Assembly: GCF_026213295.1 (NCBI RefSeq)
Contig: NC_079415.1
Span: forward strand, 32,600,288-32,664,287
Length of the DNA stretch: 64,000 nt
Reading direction: 5' to 3'
DNA from: Gadus chalcogrammus
Lineage: Eukaryota; Chordata; Actinopteri; Gadiformes; Gadidae
Shown piece after piece: positions 1 through 12,300 of the stretch. The notes beneath the pieces were generated by a model. It ran no database searches. It was not told the origin of the DNA and saw only the letters and a list, made by a program, of their open reading frames with translations. Made by a program: the position numbers and the translations under genes. How positions within the stretch are numbered: the stretch's first letter is position 1; the number at the start of each line of letters is the position of its first letter.

Positions 1-23
1 TCTCTCTCTCTCTCTCTCTCCCT

Positions 24-64
<41 letters not shown>

Positions 65-82
65 TTTCTTTACTGATTCTAA

Positions 83-123
<41 letters not shown>

Positions 124-141
124 TTTCTGTACTGATTCTAA

Positions 142-199
<58 letters not shown>

Positions 200-278
200 C
201 TCTCCGTTAACCTCCCCCTCCCCCTCTCCCTCTGTTCACCCCTCTCTCTCTCTCCGTCCCTCGCCCCGCCCCCCCCAG
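1..278 (+). repeat. (CT)n tract in the last IL1RAPL1 intron
   Basis: Nearly continuous CT dinucleotide repeat leading to the acceptor CAG at 276-278. A short unit beginning TTCCTTTCT and containing TACTGATTCTAAACC occurs twice (from about 61 and 120). On the plus strand the repeat forms an exceptionally long polypyrimidine tract, and TACTGAT resembles a branch point. The tract ends in a C-rich stretch just before the exon. Confidence 0.9.
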
Positions 279-1099
279 CCTACATCGAGGACGTGGCGCG
301 CTGCGTGGACCAGAGCAAGCGGCTGATCATCGTCATGACGCCCAACTACGTGGTGCGCCGCGGCTGGAGCATCTTTGAGCTGGAGACGCGCCTGCGCAAC
401 ATGCTGGCCAGCGGCGAGATCAAGGTGATCCTGATCGAGTGCGCCGAGCTGCGCGGCATCATGAACTACCAGGAGGTGGAGGCCCTGAAGCACAGCATCA
501 AGACCCTCACCGTCATCAAGTGGCGCGGCGCCGACGCCAGCAACCCCCTCGCCTCCAAGTTCTGGAAGCAGCTGCGCTTCGAGATGCCGTACCGTCACGC
601 CGAGCCCGACCTGGGCGTGGCGCCGCACGAGCGGGCGCTGGACGTCAGCGAGCAGGGCCCCTTCGGCGAGCTGCAGACCGTGTCGGCCATCTCCATGGCG
701 GCGGCCACCACGACCGCCATGGCGACGGCGGGGCACCCCACCCTGCGCGCGTCGTTCCACAGCTCGCAGTGCCACGCGCAGGTGCGGCAGCAGAAACACT
801 ACTACCACCACGGCGGGTACGACTACGACCTGCCGCAGCACGGGGGCACGCTGCCGTCCCTGTCGTCGCTGCAGCATCAGCATCAGCATCAGCAGGGCGG
901 CGGCGGCGGCGGCGGGCAGCAGCACACGTACTGCAACATCCCCATGACGCTGCTCAACGGCGGGCAGCAGCGGGGCGGGCAGTCCGCCAGGTCGCCGCGG
1001 CAACGGAGCCTGGAGGAGGCGATGGCGACGCAGCATCCGGCCAACGCCATGCTGCCGCTGTTGCCCCGGGAGACGAGCATCTCCAGTGTTATCTGGTGA
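279..1099 (+). CDS. il1rapl1: IL1RAPL1 terminal coding exon (C-terminal TIR domain and tail)
   Basis: Last coding exon of interleukin-1 receptor accessory protein-like 1, a single-pass postsynaptic membrane protein of the IL-1 receptor family that organises excitatory synapses. The exon follows a C-rich acceptor and starts with the last two bases of a split codon, then [16 protein letters not shown]. It holds the rest of the cytoplasmic TIR domain, including the box 3-like [12 protein letters not shown], then the long tail with [28 protein letters not shown] and the terminal SISSVIW, followed by TGA. About 272 residues are encoded. The tail carries a His/Gln run and a seven-glycine run that I do not recall in mammalian copies. 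GC content is very high at third positions. IL1RAPL2 is the main alternative; the tail favours IL1RAPL1. Fish may carry a and b copies, which cannot be separated here. Upstream exons are outside the window. Confidence 0.93.
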
Positions 1100-1800
1100 T
1101 GGCCAGGCCGGTTAGAAATGTTGGCGGATTGGACGAACGCGAGAGCGCCGGTTGAGAAGGACCGTGGGCAGTTTGACCGGAAGACGGGATCAGTTCTTTT
1201 GAACTGTTGGGGTTTTTGGAGGGAGTCGCGCGTTTCGGCGTTTGGCACTAGCTAGCTCGCCGCAGGACTGTCCACGTGCTGCTGCAGCTGGGTTTGCACC
1301 AATTGGAACACAGAGGGGGAGTCGGAGCCGCTTGACAATGGAGGCGAGGGATTATGGGATGTGAGGGTCTTTTTTGCTGGCTTTTTTCTTTTTCGGCTGT
1401 TTGCGTTCCTTTCGTCTGAAAAGAGCTTTCGCGGGAATTAAACACTGGACAATCGAGAGGAACTCTTCGTTTTTTTTACATGCCTGACAGAAAAAATAAA
1501 ACGTACCTAACACAAATGGACACCAACTCTTGATTACCCAGAGACTCAAGGAATACAGGGTTCTGTACATAAGGTTTTCTAATTCTTTGTAGCATCTGTT
1601 TTTTTTTTTCTCTCGCTATCTTGTATTTTATCATGGTTTTTGGGAACCTTTTTTTATTTTAACTTTCTTTTATATATCATTTTGTTCTGGATTTGTGCAA
1701 AAGTGAAGCAATGGGCTGTGGTGTGTGTTAAAATATTGTTTCTTTAATCCTAACTTGCTGTTGGCTCACAAAGTCAATAAAGGGCGAGTTTCAAGTCGGA
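1100..1800 (+). other. il1rapl1: IL1RAPL1 3' UTR (putative)
   Basis: Sequence after the TGA is AT-rich, has T runs, lacks long open frames and reaches a canonical AATAAA at 1776-1781 followed by a G/T-rich stretch. The end is an estimate from that signal; a longer UTR is possible. Confidence 0.55.
1776..1781 (+). promoter_or_regulatory. Putative poly(A) signal AATAAA of IL1RAPL1
   Basis: Exact AATAAA about 680 bases after the stop codon, with GGGTTGGGT-type G/U-rich sequence 20-30 bases downstream, as expected for a cleavage site. Confidence 0.5.
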
Positions 1801-2139
1801 CGGGGGTTGGGTCAAAAGAGAAACAACGATAGTTTGATTTAAATTTGTTTGTACTTAAACTTCGTCTTCTCTCGGTCAGTCGGGCCGTCGGGACTGAGTA
1901 ATATAATCTGGTACTCGCTCCACCAGGTAACTAGATTATGCAAAAATACACTGAAGGAAAGGAAGACGCCCAAAAGATAGTTTTATATTCCGTCTTAAAT
2001 GATCACGTCAGCTGAACGCAAATTACGAAGTTGTGGAGACAACACTTTATCCGAGATGAGAGATTTGAGGAGAAAACACTGGTGCTCACATTGTTCACAC
2101 CACAATCCATTCCTGACATTGTTTAATGCTCTCTCTATC

Positions 2140-2141
<2 letters not shown>

Positions 2142-2211
<70 letters not shown>
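2142..2211. repeat. (CT)n microsatellite
   Basis: About 35 uninterrupted CT units. Confidence 0.95.
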
Positions 2212-2218
<7 letters not shown>

Positions 2219-5200
2219 TACACACACTGTCTCTCTGCCTCTGGATGATATTTACTTTTTTAAGACAAAAATACAGCCTTGCTATTTACTTTAAAAGAAG
2301 AATATATATGTATATCACCTAAAACTAAAATAAGTGGGTTATTTTATGAAAAAAAGGGGGTCTATTTTTGTAACCGAGGAATATTTGCTTAGAAAAGAGA
2401 TATAACCTATATATAAGCGGTTTGGGAGAGGAAAGAACGAAACACGGAACCATCGCCAAAAAAAATGTCAATCTCGATATACTGCGTAACTCAAAATAAA
2501 GTAATAATCAATAGACGGCCATTCGCGATACGTCTTATCCGTACCGATCAGTAAAAACGCCGTAATAAACCGCAACTTCAACATGTGTCACTCAACCAAG
2601 TATGCAACTCAGTGCGTTTTTTTTTCCGATCAACCCTACCGATGTCTGTTTACGATCGCGTTTGTTTGTTTTCGGTGCAGGGCGGTCGCTGGACGGTAGA
2701 TACGCGAGTCAAGACACGCGTATCATGCGTCGCTTTGTTTTCGGTACGCAATAATGCGTAGCAGCAAAGACATCGCGGAGAATGCTCTCGCTGCGCACGC
2801 TCGATCCAAAGCCTGTGAGCGAGATGGGGCGAGTGTGCCCGAACTTCAACACGAAGGACCAAATAAAGCTAGCAGACAGGGCTAACGGCACTACCCGCGT
2901 TTTTTTGTCGGCAAAACACATCTGCGACAACTTATAATGAGAAACAATAGTCTCGTTGAATAGGGCTTTCAGGTCTACATTTTGTTTTCCGCTACGGGCT
3001 CATTCACACTTAATCTGGCGCTTGCGGAGATTAGCGCAGACTGCTGCGGCGATGTGGGAGGAGTCACTTCCTGCCCTGTTTGTGACGTCATGTTGTGAAC
3101 TTTAACCCCTCCTCCCTCATGGCGGGGCTGAACCGCCCTGGAAAGGGCAAACACAGCGGCGGTCGGTTTCTCTTACGTCTTCACAGCCGCTCGTTAAACA
3201 GCAGGATGCTACGATGCTAAGGCTACACGGTAAACACAACGTTCTTCCTCCCCTGGGAGTCTTCCGGTTTGAGTGCTGGCTTATGTGATTGGCTGCCGCA
3301 GCGTGACGTCGGGTTGCGTCTCTCAAAAAGTTTAATCGGATTACATTTTTCTCCTCGCTCAAACGCAAGACCCCCATTTCCGAACGGGCGTTTTCGCCGC
3401 AACACCTGATTCCGTGTGATAGGGCCTAGGGCTACGAGTTGCTGCTAGATTGTCTCGCTTTGCCGACTAACACCACTGCACACATAGAGTTGCTTTATTC
3501 CGATCGTTTTGACAGTTGGTTTTTGGACGATTTTAGAATTATTAAAAAATGTGTGTCAATTGTTTCTCAAATAAACATCGGAGAAAATCGTGCGTAAAAA
3601 AATATTAATATTCCCGAGAAGATAGTCACTGGTATTTTTCTCTTTTTTTGACCAAACGTCAGGAATAAACAAATTATTTTCTGATAACTGTAGTCGAGAA
3701 AGAAATAACCATAATACGAGAAGACGCGTGCGATCCCGTGAAAACGAACAGAATGTATAAAAAGAAATGGGCCAATGAGAAAAGACATTTTGTAAGCGTA
3801 CAAAAGGAGATCACTAGCGAGGTACACCAAAGCAAAGAGGATGGGCTGGATTGCTTTAGAGAACTCTTCAGCCTCGATTAGAAGGCCTATTCATCTGGGT
3901 TTAGCCTAGCCACTATGATGTCATTAATATATTAATGTTTCCGGGGTTTTCTCCCTTACATATCGATTAAAATCGGTGCCATTTCTTGATTTTTACAAGA
4001 TTCATTTAAAAATAAACCAATCTTTGAATCGTGCACTTATTCAACATCTATTAAGGGTATTTCTTTTTTTTTGGTGTGAGATATGCAACCATCCCTGAAG
4101 AACAGAAACAATAAATTAAATGTTATGTTTTCACAAGATTGTTTTTTTTCCTTTCTCTGTCCTACTCATCAGAGCTTAACAAGAATAATTTGCCTGAAAG
4201 AAGAACAGATTCATATTTTTCTACACTTAAGCCCAGTGCAGAGTATGAGGTCTGGGGAAAAAAATATGTCTTTGCCCTGAAAGGGGTTTTAAAAGCATAG
4301 CAGATATTTTGATATTGGTTCACTCTCTTCTCTAAACAAAAGCATCGAAACAATCGTAGATCGAACAATCTAGTTCCACAAATCCGTTTTTTTCTCTTAT
4401 TTTTGTGGTGTGTGGGGGGGGAGGGGGGAGGGGGGGGGTTGCACAGGCCTGTAGTCCAAGTCTGAATCTGTCGCACCTTCAAGAAAACCACATAAAATAA
4501 AATAAAAAACTTAAGTCTGGAGTTTTTCAAGTGAGCACCGTTGGCCCTTCTGAAGCTGATCTTGTACTCTGTATTCTTAACGAAATGTAAATACGTTAAC
4601 CTAGACCGTGCAATAAATGACACGGAGACGATTGAGCCATATGCATAAAAAACAAACTGGAAAAAAACACGAAAATATTGGTCGTAATCTTACACGCAAA
4701 CGTCTCCCGAAGGAAGAATCTTCTCATCTAAAATTGAGGTACACTTTCTGAACAAGTGGTCAAAAGTCACAGACGTCCTTGCAGTCCCCAACGTACTTTT
4801 CCAATCTGAAGGGGTGTACGAATAGAGTGGATCACATTTTTATCGATTACTTCAATTGAACAATTATTTTGGTACGGTGCGGGGAGCTTCCCCATTGACG
4901 AGGGCGTTGTCGTTGACGAGGGTGTTGTCGTTGACGACGGCGACGACAGCGCTGACGAAGATATCTGATTCACGACGACGTAACAGAGCACAGATCAGTG
5001 GCAGGCACTTTCACCTCCTTCTCGTAAGACGCCCGCGAGGTCCATGATTTTCTATGATGTATCTGCTATGTTGATTAAATAAAGATACTGTTGTTATTAA
5101 TAAAATCAAAAAAAAACACAGAGATAAAGGGTCACGACTTTCCTTTGAGTGCGTCTTTTGCGTGACTGACTGTTGTATTACTGCCTATGTTTTTTTGTGT

Positions 5201-5507
5201 GTTTCTGTGTGTTTATTTGCACGTGGGGATGCACACATGAGTGTGCATTCGCTCATTGTGCATGTTGAGTCTGTGTATGTTTATTATTAGTGTGTGGCTT
5301 TGCATGTATGTATAGTATGTGCGTGTATTCTTAGCACGTGTGTGTTTGTGCATGGATGTGTGTATTTTTGTTTGCGTGTGTGAGCCTCTACCACCGATTG
5401 TATTTGTGCATGGGCAGCATATATATATATATATTAATGTGCAGACAAAAAACGCCACCCAGAGCACTTTGTTTACAGAGTTGCCAGTTCAGAACGCTGA
5501 CTAGGCC

Positions 5508-5513
<6 letters not shown>

Positions 5514-5556
<43 letters not shown>

Positions 5557-5562
5557 TACTCT

Positions 5563-5593
<31 letters not shown>

Positions 5594-5650
5594 CTCTTAT
5601 TCTCTATATACCACTCTATATCTCTCACTCTCTCTCTCTTGCTCTCTCAC
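5514..5650. repeat. CT-rich microsatellite, interrupted
   Basis: CT repeat with short CACACA and TATA interruptions. Confidence 0.9.
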
Positions 5651-5795
5651 TCCCCCCACCCCCCAAGGTAAAATAGTAACTATTGTAGGTTAAATATTAG
5701 GTACCTACCCCTGGTAAAACTTGAGAGAGAGAGAGAGAGAGTTTGTAGTCCAGTCTAGACTCAGAACCCACATGTGCCATTAGGTCACACCATAT

Positions 5796-6070
5796 GTGAT
5801 ATTATGCCACCAGGTGTGAGTGTGATCAGCCATTACAAGCCGTTTGGAGATCTGCATTTTCCTGTGTTTAAGTGACATCCAAAGTGGCCGAGTCCACCGA
5901 GATGATAAACAACATGTGCTAATGCCACTGGGTAGCTTGGTGGACTGATCCATCCAGCGTACATCTAGGTGGACACGCCAACTTGTGATGTCACTAAAAC
6001 ACAGGAAAAGGCAGATTTTGAAATGGCTTGCAATGGCTAATTACACACACACCCGGTGACATAATATCAC
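5796..6070. mobile_element. Foldback MITE, copy 1
   Basis: The left end begins GTGATATTATGCCACCAGG and the right end, read in reverse complement, begins GTGATATTATGTCACCGGG. Similarity between the arms continues past 100 bp (CAGCCATTACAAGCC against TAGCCATTGCAAGCC, then TTTTCCTGTGTTT in both), so nearly the whole 275 bp is one imperfect palindrome. There is no coding capacity. A diverged copy lies at 30342-30577. Superfamily not assigned. Confidence 0.75.
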
Positions 6071-6164
6071 CCCTTTAACGCACGTCTTGTGAACGTGGAC
6101 AGACAGACAGAAGGGAGGACAATCAAGAAGACGACCAGCCCGGTGTGGGGAACACAACATGACT

Positions 6165-6332
6165 CCTAAACAGGGAGGGCGTGAGGCTGGAAGGTTTGAC
6201 TCCCTGGTCGAAGGTACCGGGTTCGATTCTTACCGCGTCCTTGAGAACGTCGCCTCACTCGGCTAATCCCCCCCGTGTCTGAAATAATCGCAAGTCGCTT
6301 AGGATAAAAAGTGTGCTAAATGACACACAAAT
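6165..6332 (+). mobile_element. tRNA-derived SINE-like fragment
   Basis: Contains a B-box-like GGTTCGATTC near 6220 and then AAGTCGCTTAGGATAAAAAG and GTGCTAAATGAC, the motif shared by the tails of many fish SINEs. The same tail motif occurs in reverse orientation in the repeats at 42322 and 57655. Head-like and tail-like segments are both present but diverged. Confidence 0.55.
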
Positions 6333-6738
6333 ACGTAAAGCCTGAGTGGAGCTGCCATCCATCCCATAATGCAATCCAAGCAAATGGCCCATTGGAATCA
6401 ATCAGAGCAATAGTTGTTGGCCGGCGTTTTTTTAATTAAGAGGCTGCTGCTGAAAGAGTCCACAAGAGGGGATAAAACAGGCCTTGAATCCGTCTCGTTG
6501 AAGCTGATGATTGCTGGTGAAGATGGAGATGGAGCAGTCCTCCTGTGCACGATTTGCTCGTTCATCCCTTCCTCTCGTCCGAACCGACGCTGGGTTTAGG
6601 AAACAGGGGAAGTATTGGGGAATGGGGTAGTCTCGTTGGGCTCTGTTGCCAAACTTTTGAACACGTTTTTTTTCTTGTTGCTGGGTATTTGGAATGAAAG
6701 ACGTTTTTGCCTGATTAAGTAAAGAAAGGGAGATTGAA

Positions 6739-7035
6739 ACGAGGAGAGAGAGAGAGAAAGGAGAAGAGAGAGAACGGAGGAGAGGAGAAAAGCGAGGCGA
6801 GAAAGAGACAGAGAGATTGACAGGAGGAGAGAAAAGAGGAGAGAGAAAGAGAAAATAAGAGAGATAGACAGAGAGACGGATGGGGGGGAATAAAAGGAGC
6901 GCAAGCGTGAGAGAAGGGGTGAGAATGAGAGCGAAGAGAGATAATTGGAGAGAGAAAATTAGAAGGGAGAAAATTAAAGAGACTCATTCGGCCCCACTGA
7001 GAGACAGAGAGAGAGAGAGAGAGATGGAGGGAGGA
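6739..7035. repeat. GA-rich polypurine tract
   Basis: About 300 bases of nearly pure purine on the plus strand, made of irregular GAGA and GGAGA units. Confidence 0.85.
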
Positions 7036-7636
7036 AGGGAGACAGCTAATCTGTGGTGAGGGACAGGAGAGGGTAAAAGGGGAATGGGGAGTGTGCCTGC
7101 CTACACAGCCTTCCTGGTTCCTGTTAAACCGCTGGACCGTCTGGACGTTTGACAAACGAGACGACCACCCACCCATCCATAAACCCGGACCCCATCAGAC
7201 CCCGTCTTAATCATGCGGGATTTGAAGGGCTTATTGACGGCGGCGCTACGGCCAGCGGAGCAATCGATTCCATAACGCTACACTTGATTTATCCCAACAA
7301 GGACACTAAATGTCCTCCGTGTCTGTGGGAATGCGTGCTCATGATATTTAACACTTAGGCAAAGGATATAGGTCACATCTCGTTTGGGATCTAATTGGTA
7401 CGATTGTTTTAGTGTCGGAGGTTCACGGATCTTCAATTTAGTTATTGACCTGAGACCAGCTAGACGCTGTTATTGGCGAGCTCAGAGGAGGTGAACCCAT
7501 TCGAAGGGAAATGCTGCCATCTGCTGTCGAGATGAACACATCACGGCATGATGGAGAGGGTTTATCGTTTTCCCTTTTTCTCTTCCTACCTCGACCCCGC
7601 TGTCACCGTTGACGTCTTCATCATTGTTCAGATCCC
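7036..7636. other. Unique intergenic sequence left of the minisatellite
   Basis: No coding exon or known repeat recognised. Its last bases (7627-7660) already resemble the end of the internal spacers of the minisatellite: GATCC, then CAAAAACGT, then GACAGGGGTACCAC. Confidence 0.5.
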
Positions 7637-10286
7637 TATCAAAAACGTAGACAGGGGTACCACTGTTGTTTTTTATTTGTCAACATGGAAAAAAACATGA
7701 GAGGTAACTCGTTTTTTATCGGCCTTCTTGAAATAAACATAAGGGGTAACACTGTCAATATTTATGAAATAAAACATAGGTGGTAGCACTGTTGTTTTTC
7801 TTTGGTCGTCATGAAAAAACATAAGGGGTAACACTGTTGTATTTTTATTGGTCCTCATGAAATAAAACATAAGGGGCAACACTGTCGTTTTTTATTGGTC
7901 GTCATGAAAAAACATAAGGGGTAACACTGTTGTTTTTTTATTGGTCCTCATGAAAAAAAGCATAAGGGGTAACACTGTTGTTTTTTATTGGTCGTCATGA
8001 TAAAAAAACACAAGGGGTAACACTGTTGTTTTTTATTGGTCGTCATGAAAAAAAGCATAAGGGGTAACACTGTTGTTTTTTATTGGTCGTCATGATAAAA
8101 AAACACAAGGGGTAACACTGTTGTTTTTTTATTGGTCATCATGAAAAAAAGCATAAGGGGTAACACTGTTGTTTTTTATTGGTCGTCATGATAAAAAAAC
8201 ACAAGGGGTAACACTGTTGTTTTTTATTGGTCGTCATGAAAAAACATAAGGGGTAACACTCTTGTTTTTTTATTGGTCATCATGAAAAAAAGCATAAGGG
8301 GTAACACTGTTGTTTTTTATTGGTCGTCATGAAAAAAAACACAAGGGGTAACACTGTTGTTTTTTATTGGTCGTCATGAGAAAAAACATAAGGGGTAACA
8401 CTGTTGTTTTTCATTGGTCGTCATGAAAAAAAACACAAGGGGTAACACTGTCGTTTTTTATTGGTCGTCATGAGAAAAAACACAACGGGCAACACTGTTG
8501 TTTTTTATTGGTCGTCATGAGAAAAAACATAAGGGGTAACACTGTTGTTTTTTATTGGTCGTCATGAAAAAATACACAAGGGGTAACACTGTCGTTTTTT
8601 ATTGGTCGTCATGAAAAATAACATAAGGGGTAACACTGTTGTTTTTCTTTGGTCGTCATGAAAAAAAACACAAGGGGTAACATTGTCGTTTTTTATCGGC
8701 CGTCATGAAAAAAAACACAAGGGGTAACACTGTCGATATTTATCAAATAAAACATAGGGGGTAACACTGTTGTCTTTGTCAAATAAAACATAAGGGTAAC
8801 ACTGTTGTTTTTCTTTGGTCGTCATGAAAAAAAAAAAAAGGGGTAACACTGTCTTTTTTTATTGGTCGTCATGAAAAAACATAATCGGTAACACTGTCGT
8901 TTTTTATTGGTCGTCATGAATAAAAACATAAGGGGTAACACTGTTGTCTTTGTCAAATAAAACATAAGGGGCAACACTGTCGTTTTTTATTGGTCGTCAT
9001 GAAAAAACATAAGGGGTAACACTGTTGTTTTTTTATTGGTCATCATGAAAAAAAGCATAAGGGGTAACACTGTTGTTTTTTATTGGTCGTCATGATAAAA
9101 AAACACAAGGGGTAACACTGTTGTTTTTTATTGGTCGTCATGAAAAAAAACACAAGGGGTAACACTCGTTTTTTATTGGTCGTCATGAGAAAAAACACAA
9201 GGGGCAACACTGTTGTTTTTTATTGGTCGTCATGAGAAAAAACATAAGGGGTAACACTGTTGTTTTTTATTGGTCGTCATGAAAAAAAACACAAGGGGTA
9301 ACACTGTCGTTTTTTATTGGTCGTCATGAAAAATAACATAAGGGGTAACACTGTTGTTTTTCTTTGGTCGTCATGAAAAAAAACATAAGGGGTAACACTG
9401 TCGTTTTTTATTGGTCGTCATGAAAAAAAACACAAGGGGTAACATTGTCGTTTTTTATTGGCCGTCATGAAAAAAAACACAAGGGGTAACACTGTCGATA
9501 TTTATCAAATAAAACATAGGGGGTAACACTGTTGTCTTTGTCAAATAAAACATAAGGGGTAACACTGTTGTTTTTTATTGGACGTCACGAAAAAAAACAT
9601 AAGGGGTAACACTGTCGTTTTTTTATTGGTCGTCATGAGAAAAAACACAAGGGGCAACACTGTTGTTTTTTATTGGTCGTCATGAAAAAAAACATAAGGG
9701 GGAACACTGTCGTTTTTTATTGGTCGTCATGAAAAAAAACACAAGGGGTAACATTGTCGTTTTTTATCGGCCGTCATGAAAAAAAACACAAGGGGTAACA
9801 CTGTCGATATTTATCAAATAAAACATAGGGGGTAACACTGTTGTCTTTGTCAAATAAAACATAAGGGGTAACACTGTTGTTTTTTATTGGACGTCACGAA
9901 AAAAAACATAAGGGGTAACACTGTCGTTTTTTTATTGGTCGTCATGATAAAAAATAACATATGGGGTAACACTGTTGTTTTTCTTTGGTCGTCATGAAAA
10001 AAAACATGAGGGGTAACACTGTCGTTTTTTATTGGTCGTCACGAAAAAAAAACATAAGGGGTAACACTGTCGTTTTTTATTGGTCGTCATGAAAAATAAC
10101 ATAAGGGGTAACACTGTTGTTTTTCTTTGCTCGTCATGAAAAAAAACACAAGGGGTAGCATTGTCGTTTTTTATTGGTCATCATGAGAAAAAACACAAGG
10201 GGTAACACTGTTGTCTTTGTCAAATAAAACATATGGGGTAACACTGTCGTTTTTTATTGGTCTTCATGAAAAAAAACATAAGGGAA
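7637..10286. repeat. Giant minisatellite, block 1
   Basis: Tandem repeat with a unit of about 47 bp. Each unit has GGGGTAACACTGT, a T run, ATTGGTCGTCATGA, an A run and then ACATAA or ACACAA. Subtypes differ in TTGTT/TCGTT, in a short TTTGTCAAATAAAACAT variant and in A-run length. No reading frame persists, because unit length varies between 44 and 48. Confidence 0.97.
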
Positions 10287-10735
10287 ATAACAGAAATACA
10301 GACACACATTTTAACGTCATGTATATCCTCTTTATTGATGATTAATTATTGTGCATTGTCATCGCCTCAGTGGTGCAGTGGAGTGCACTGTGCCTAACCC
10401 ACTGGAGAGCGTGGCTCAATTTCTGTGGAAAACACAATATCGTTAATTTTAAACTTAAAGCTATCATGTCTGTTGTCATATATAACCTCAGACATAAACA
10501 AAATCTAAATCTCAGTGGGAAGTGGAGAGAGCTGTGAGTTAAGCCCCTGGAGACCGGGGTTCAAGTCCAGTTGATGTCCTCCGATGGAAGACTCTAAATT
10601 CTATTTCATGCAAATTATAAAGTCAAGTATAACCATTGTTGTGTTTATATTAGGTGTCTTGATGGTGCATTGATAAGTTCGGAGGTTAACACTCTAAACA
10701 GCTCAGGTTCGGATCCCTGCAAAAACGTTGACAGG
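10287..10735 (+). repeat. Spacer with tRNA-like modules, copy 1
   Basis: Non-minisatellite insert of about 450 bp. It contains GCCTCAGTGGTGCAGTGG (A-box-like, 10365), GGGGTTCAAGTCC (B-box-like, about 10557) and a module beginning GGTGTCTTGATGGTGCATTG with GGTTCGGATCC (B-box-like, about 10707). It also holds TATAAAGTCAAGTATAACC, the reverse complement of a motif at 25,200-25,780. The modules look like decayed tRNA or SINE heads, not intact tRNA genes. A near-identical copy lies 1565 bp to the right. Confidence 0.8.
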
Positions 10736-11850
10736 GGTACCACGGTTATATTTTATTGGTAAACATGGGGGGTAACACTGTTGTTTTTTATTGGTTGTCA
10801 CGAAAAAAAACATAAGGGGTAACACTGTTGTCGTCATGAAAAAAAACATAAGGGGTAACACTGTAGTTTTTTATTGGACGTCATGAAGAAAAACATAATC
10901 GGTAACACTGTCGTTTTTTATTGGTCGTCATTAATAAAAACATAAGGGGTAACACTGTTGTCTTTGTCAAATAAAACATAAGGGGCAACACTGTTCTTTT
11001 TTATTGGTCGTCATGAGAAAAAACAAAAGGGGTAACACTGTTGTTTTTTTATTGGTCATCATGAAAAAAAGCATAAGGGGTAACACTGTTGTTTTTTATT
11101 GGTCGTCATGAAAAAAAACACAAGGGGTAACACTGTCGTTTTTTATTGGTCGTCATGAGAAAAAACACAAGGGGTAACACTGTTGTTTTTTATTGGTCGT
11201 CATGAGAAAAAACATAAGGGGTAACACTGTCGTTTTTTATTGGTCGTCATGAAAAATAACATAAGGGGTAACACTGTTGTTTTTCTTTGGTCGTCATGAA
11301 AAAAAACATAAGGGGTAACACTGTCGTTTTTTATTGGTCGTCATGAAAAAAAACACAAGGGGTAACATTGTCGTTTTTTATCGGCCGTCATGAAAAAAAA
11401 CACAAGGGGTAACACTGTCGATATTTATCAAATAAAACATAGGGGGTAACACTGTTGTCTTTGTCAAATAAAACATAAGGGGTAACACTGTTGTTTTTTA
11501 TTGGACGTCACGAAAAAAAACATAAGGGGTAACACTGTCGTTTTTTATTGTTCGTCATGATGAAAAATAACATAAGGGGTAACACTGTTGTTTATCTTGG
11601 GTCGTCATGAAAAAAAACATAAGGGGTAACACTGTCGTTTTTTATTGGTCGTCACGAAAAAAAAACATAAGGGGTAACACTGTCGTTTTTTTATTGGTCG
11701 TCCTGAAAAAAAACAAGGGGTAGCACTGTCGTTTTTTATTGGTCATCATGAGAAAAAACACAAGGGGTAACACTGTTGTCTTTGTCAAATAAAACATAAG
11801 GGGTAACACTGTCGTTTTTTATTGGTCTTCATGAAAAAAAACATAAGGGA
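10736..11850. repeat. Giant minisatellite, block 2
   Basis: Same unit family as block 1. It starts right after GACAGGGGTACCACGG and ends at the second spacer. Order of subtypes is similar to the end of block 1, so block plus spacer was probably duplicated together. Confidence 0.96.
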
Positions 11851-12300
11851 AATAACAGAAATACAGACACACATTTTAACGTCATGTATATCCTCTTCAT
11901 TGATGATTAATTATTGTACATTGTCTTCGCCTCAGTGGTGCAGTGGAGTGCACTCTGCCTAACCCACTGGAGAGCGTGGCTCAATTTCTGTGGAAAACAC
12001 AATATCGTTAATTTTAAACTTAAAGCTATCATGTCTGTTGTCATATATAACCTCAGACATAAACAAAATCTAAATCTCAGTGGGAATTGGAGAGAGCTGT
12101 GAGTTAAGCCCCTGGAGACCGGGGTTCAAGTTCAGTTGATGTCCTCCGATGGAAGACTTCAAATTCTATTTCATGCAAATTATAAAGTCAAGTATAACCA
12201 TTGTGATATTAATATCAGGTGTCTTGATGGTGCATTGATAAGTTCGGAGGTTAACACTCTAAACAGCTCAGGTTCGGATCCCCGCAAAAACGTCGACAGG
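11851..12300 (+). repeat. Spacer with tRNA-like modules, copy 2
   Basis: Near-identical to 10287-10735: shared start ATAACAGAAATACAGACACA, shared A- and B-box-like motifs and the same exit into GACAGGGGTACCACGG. Differences are a handful of substitutions and a small indel near 12210. Confidence 0.85.

Larger units (their letters stand above)
1801..5795. other. Intergenic stretch with simple repeats, no gene recognised
   Basis: No coding exon recognised. It holds a CT repeat (2142-2211), a G-rich run (about 4412-4439), a short GTTGACGAGGG-type repeat near 4890-4960, a GT-rich stretch (5190-5400), a CT repeat (about 5514-5650) and a short GA repeat (about 5724-5741). A perfect CRE palindrome TGACGTCA lies at 3083-3090, 30 bases before an ATG-initiated 33-codon frame (3119) that resembles no known protein. 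Confidence 0.6.

Noticed and set aside
439..1155. Arg/Ala-rich frame over the IL1RAPL1 exon and its minus-strand partner (236-1036)
   Set aside because: High GC content opens other frames. Only the 279-1099 frame shows TIR-domain homology.
10349..10537. Identical-looking 62-codon frames in the two spacers (also 11914-12102)
   Set aside because: Their similarity is explained by duplication of the whole spacer, including its tRNA-like boxes. No known domain.
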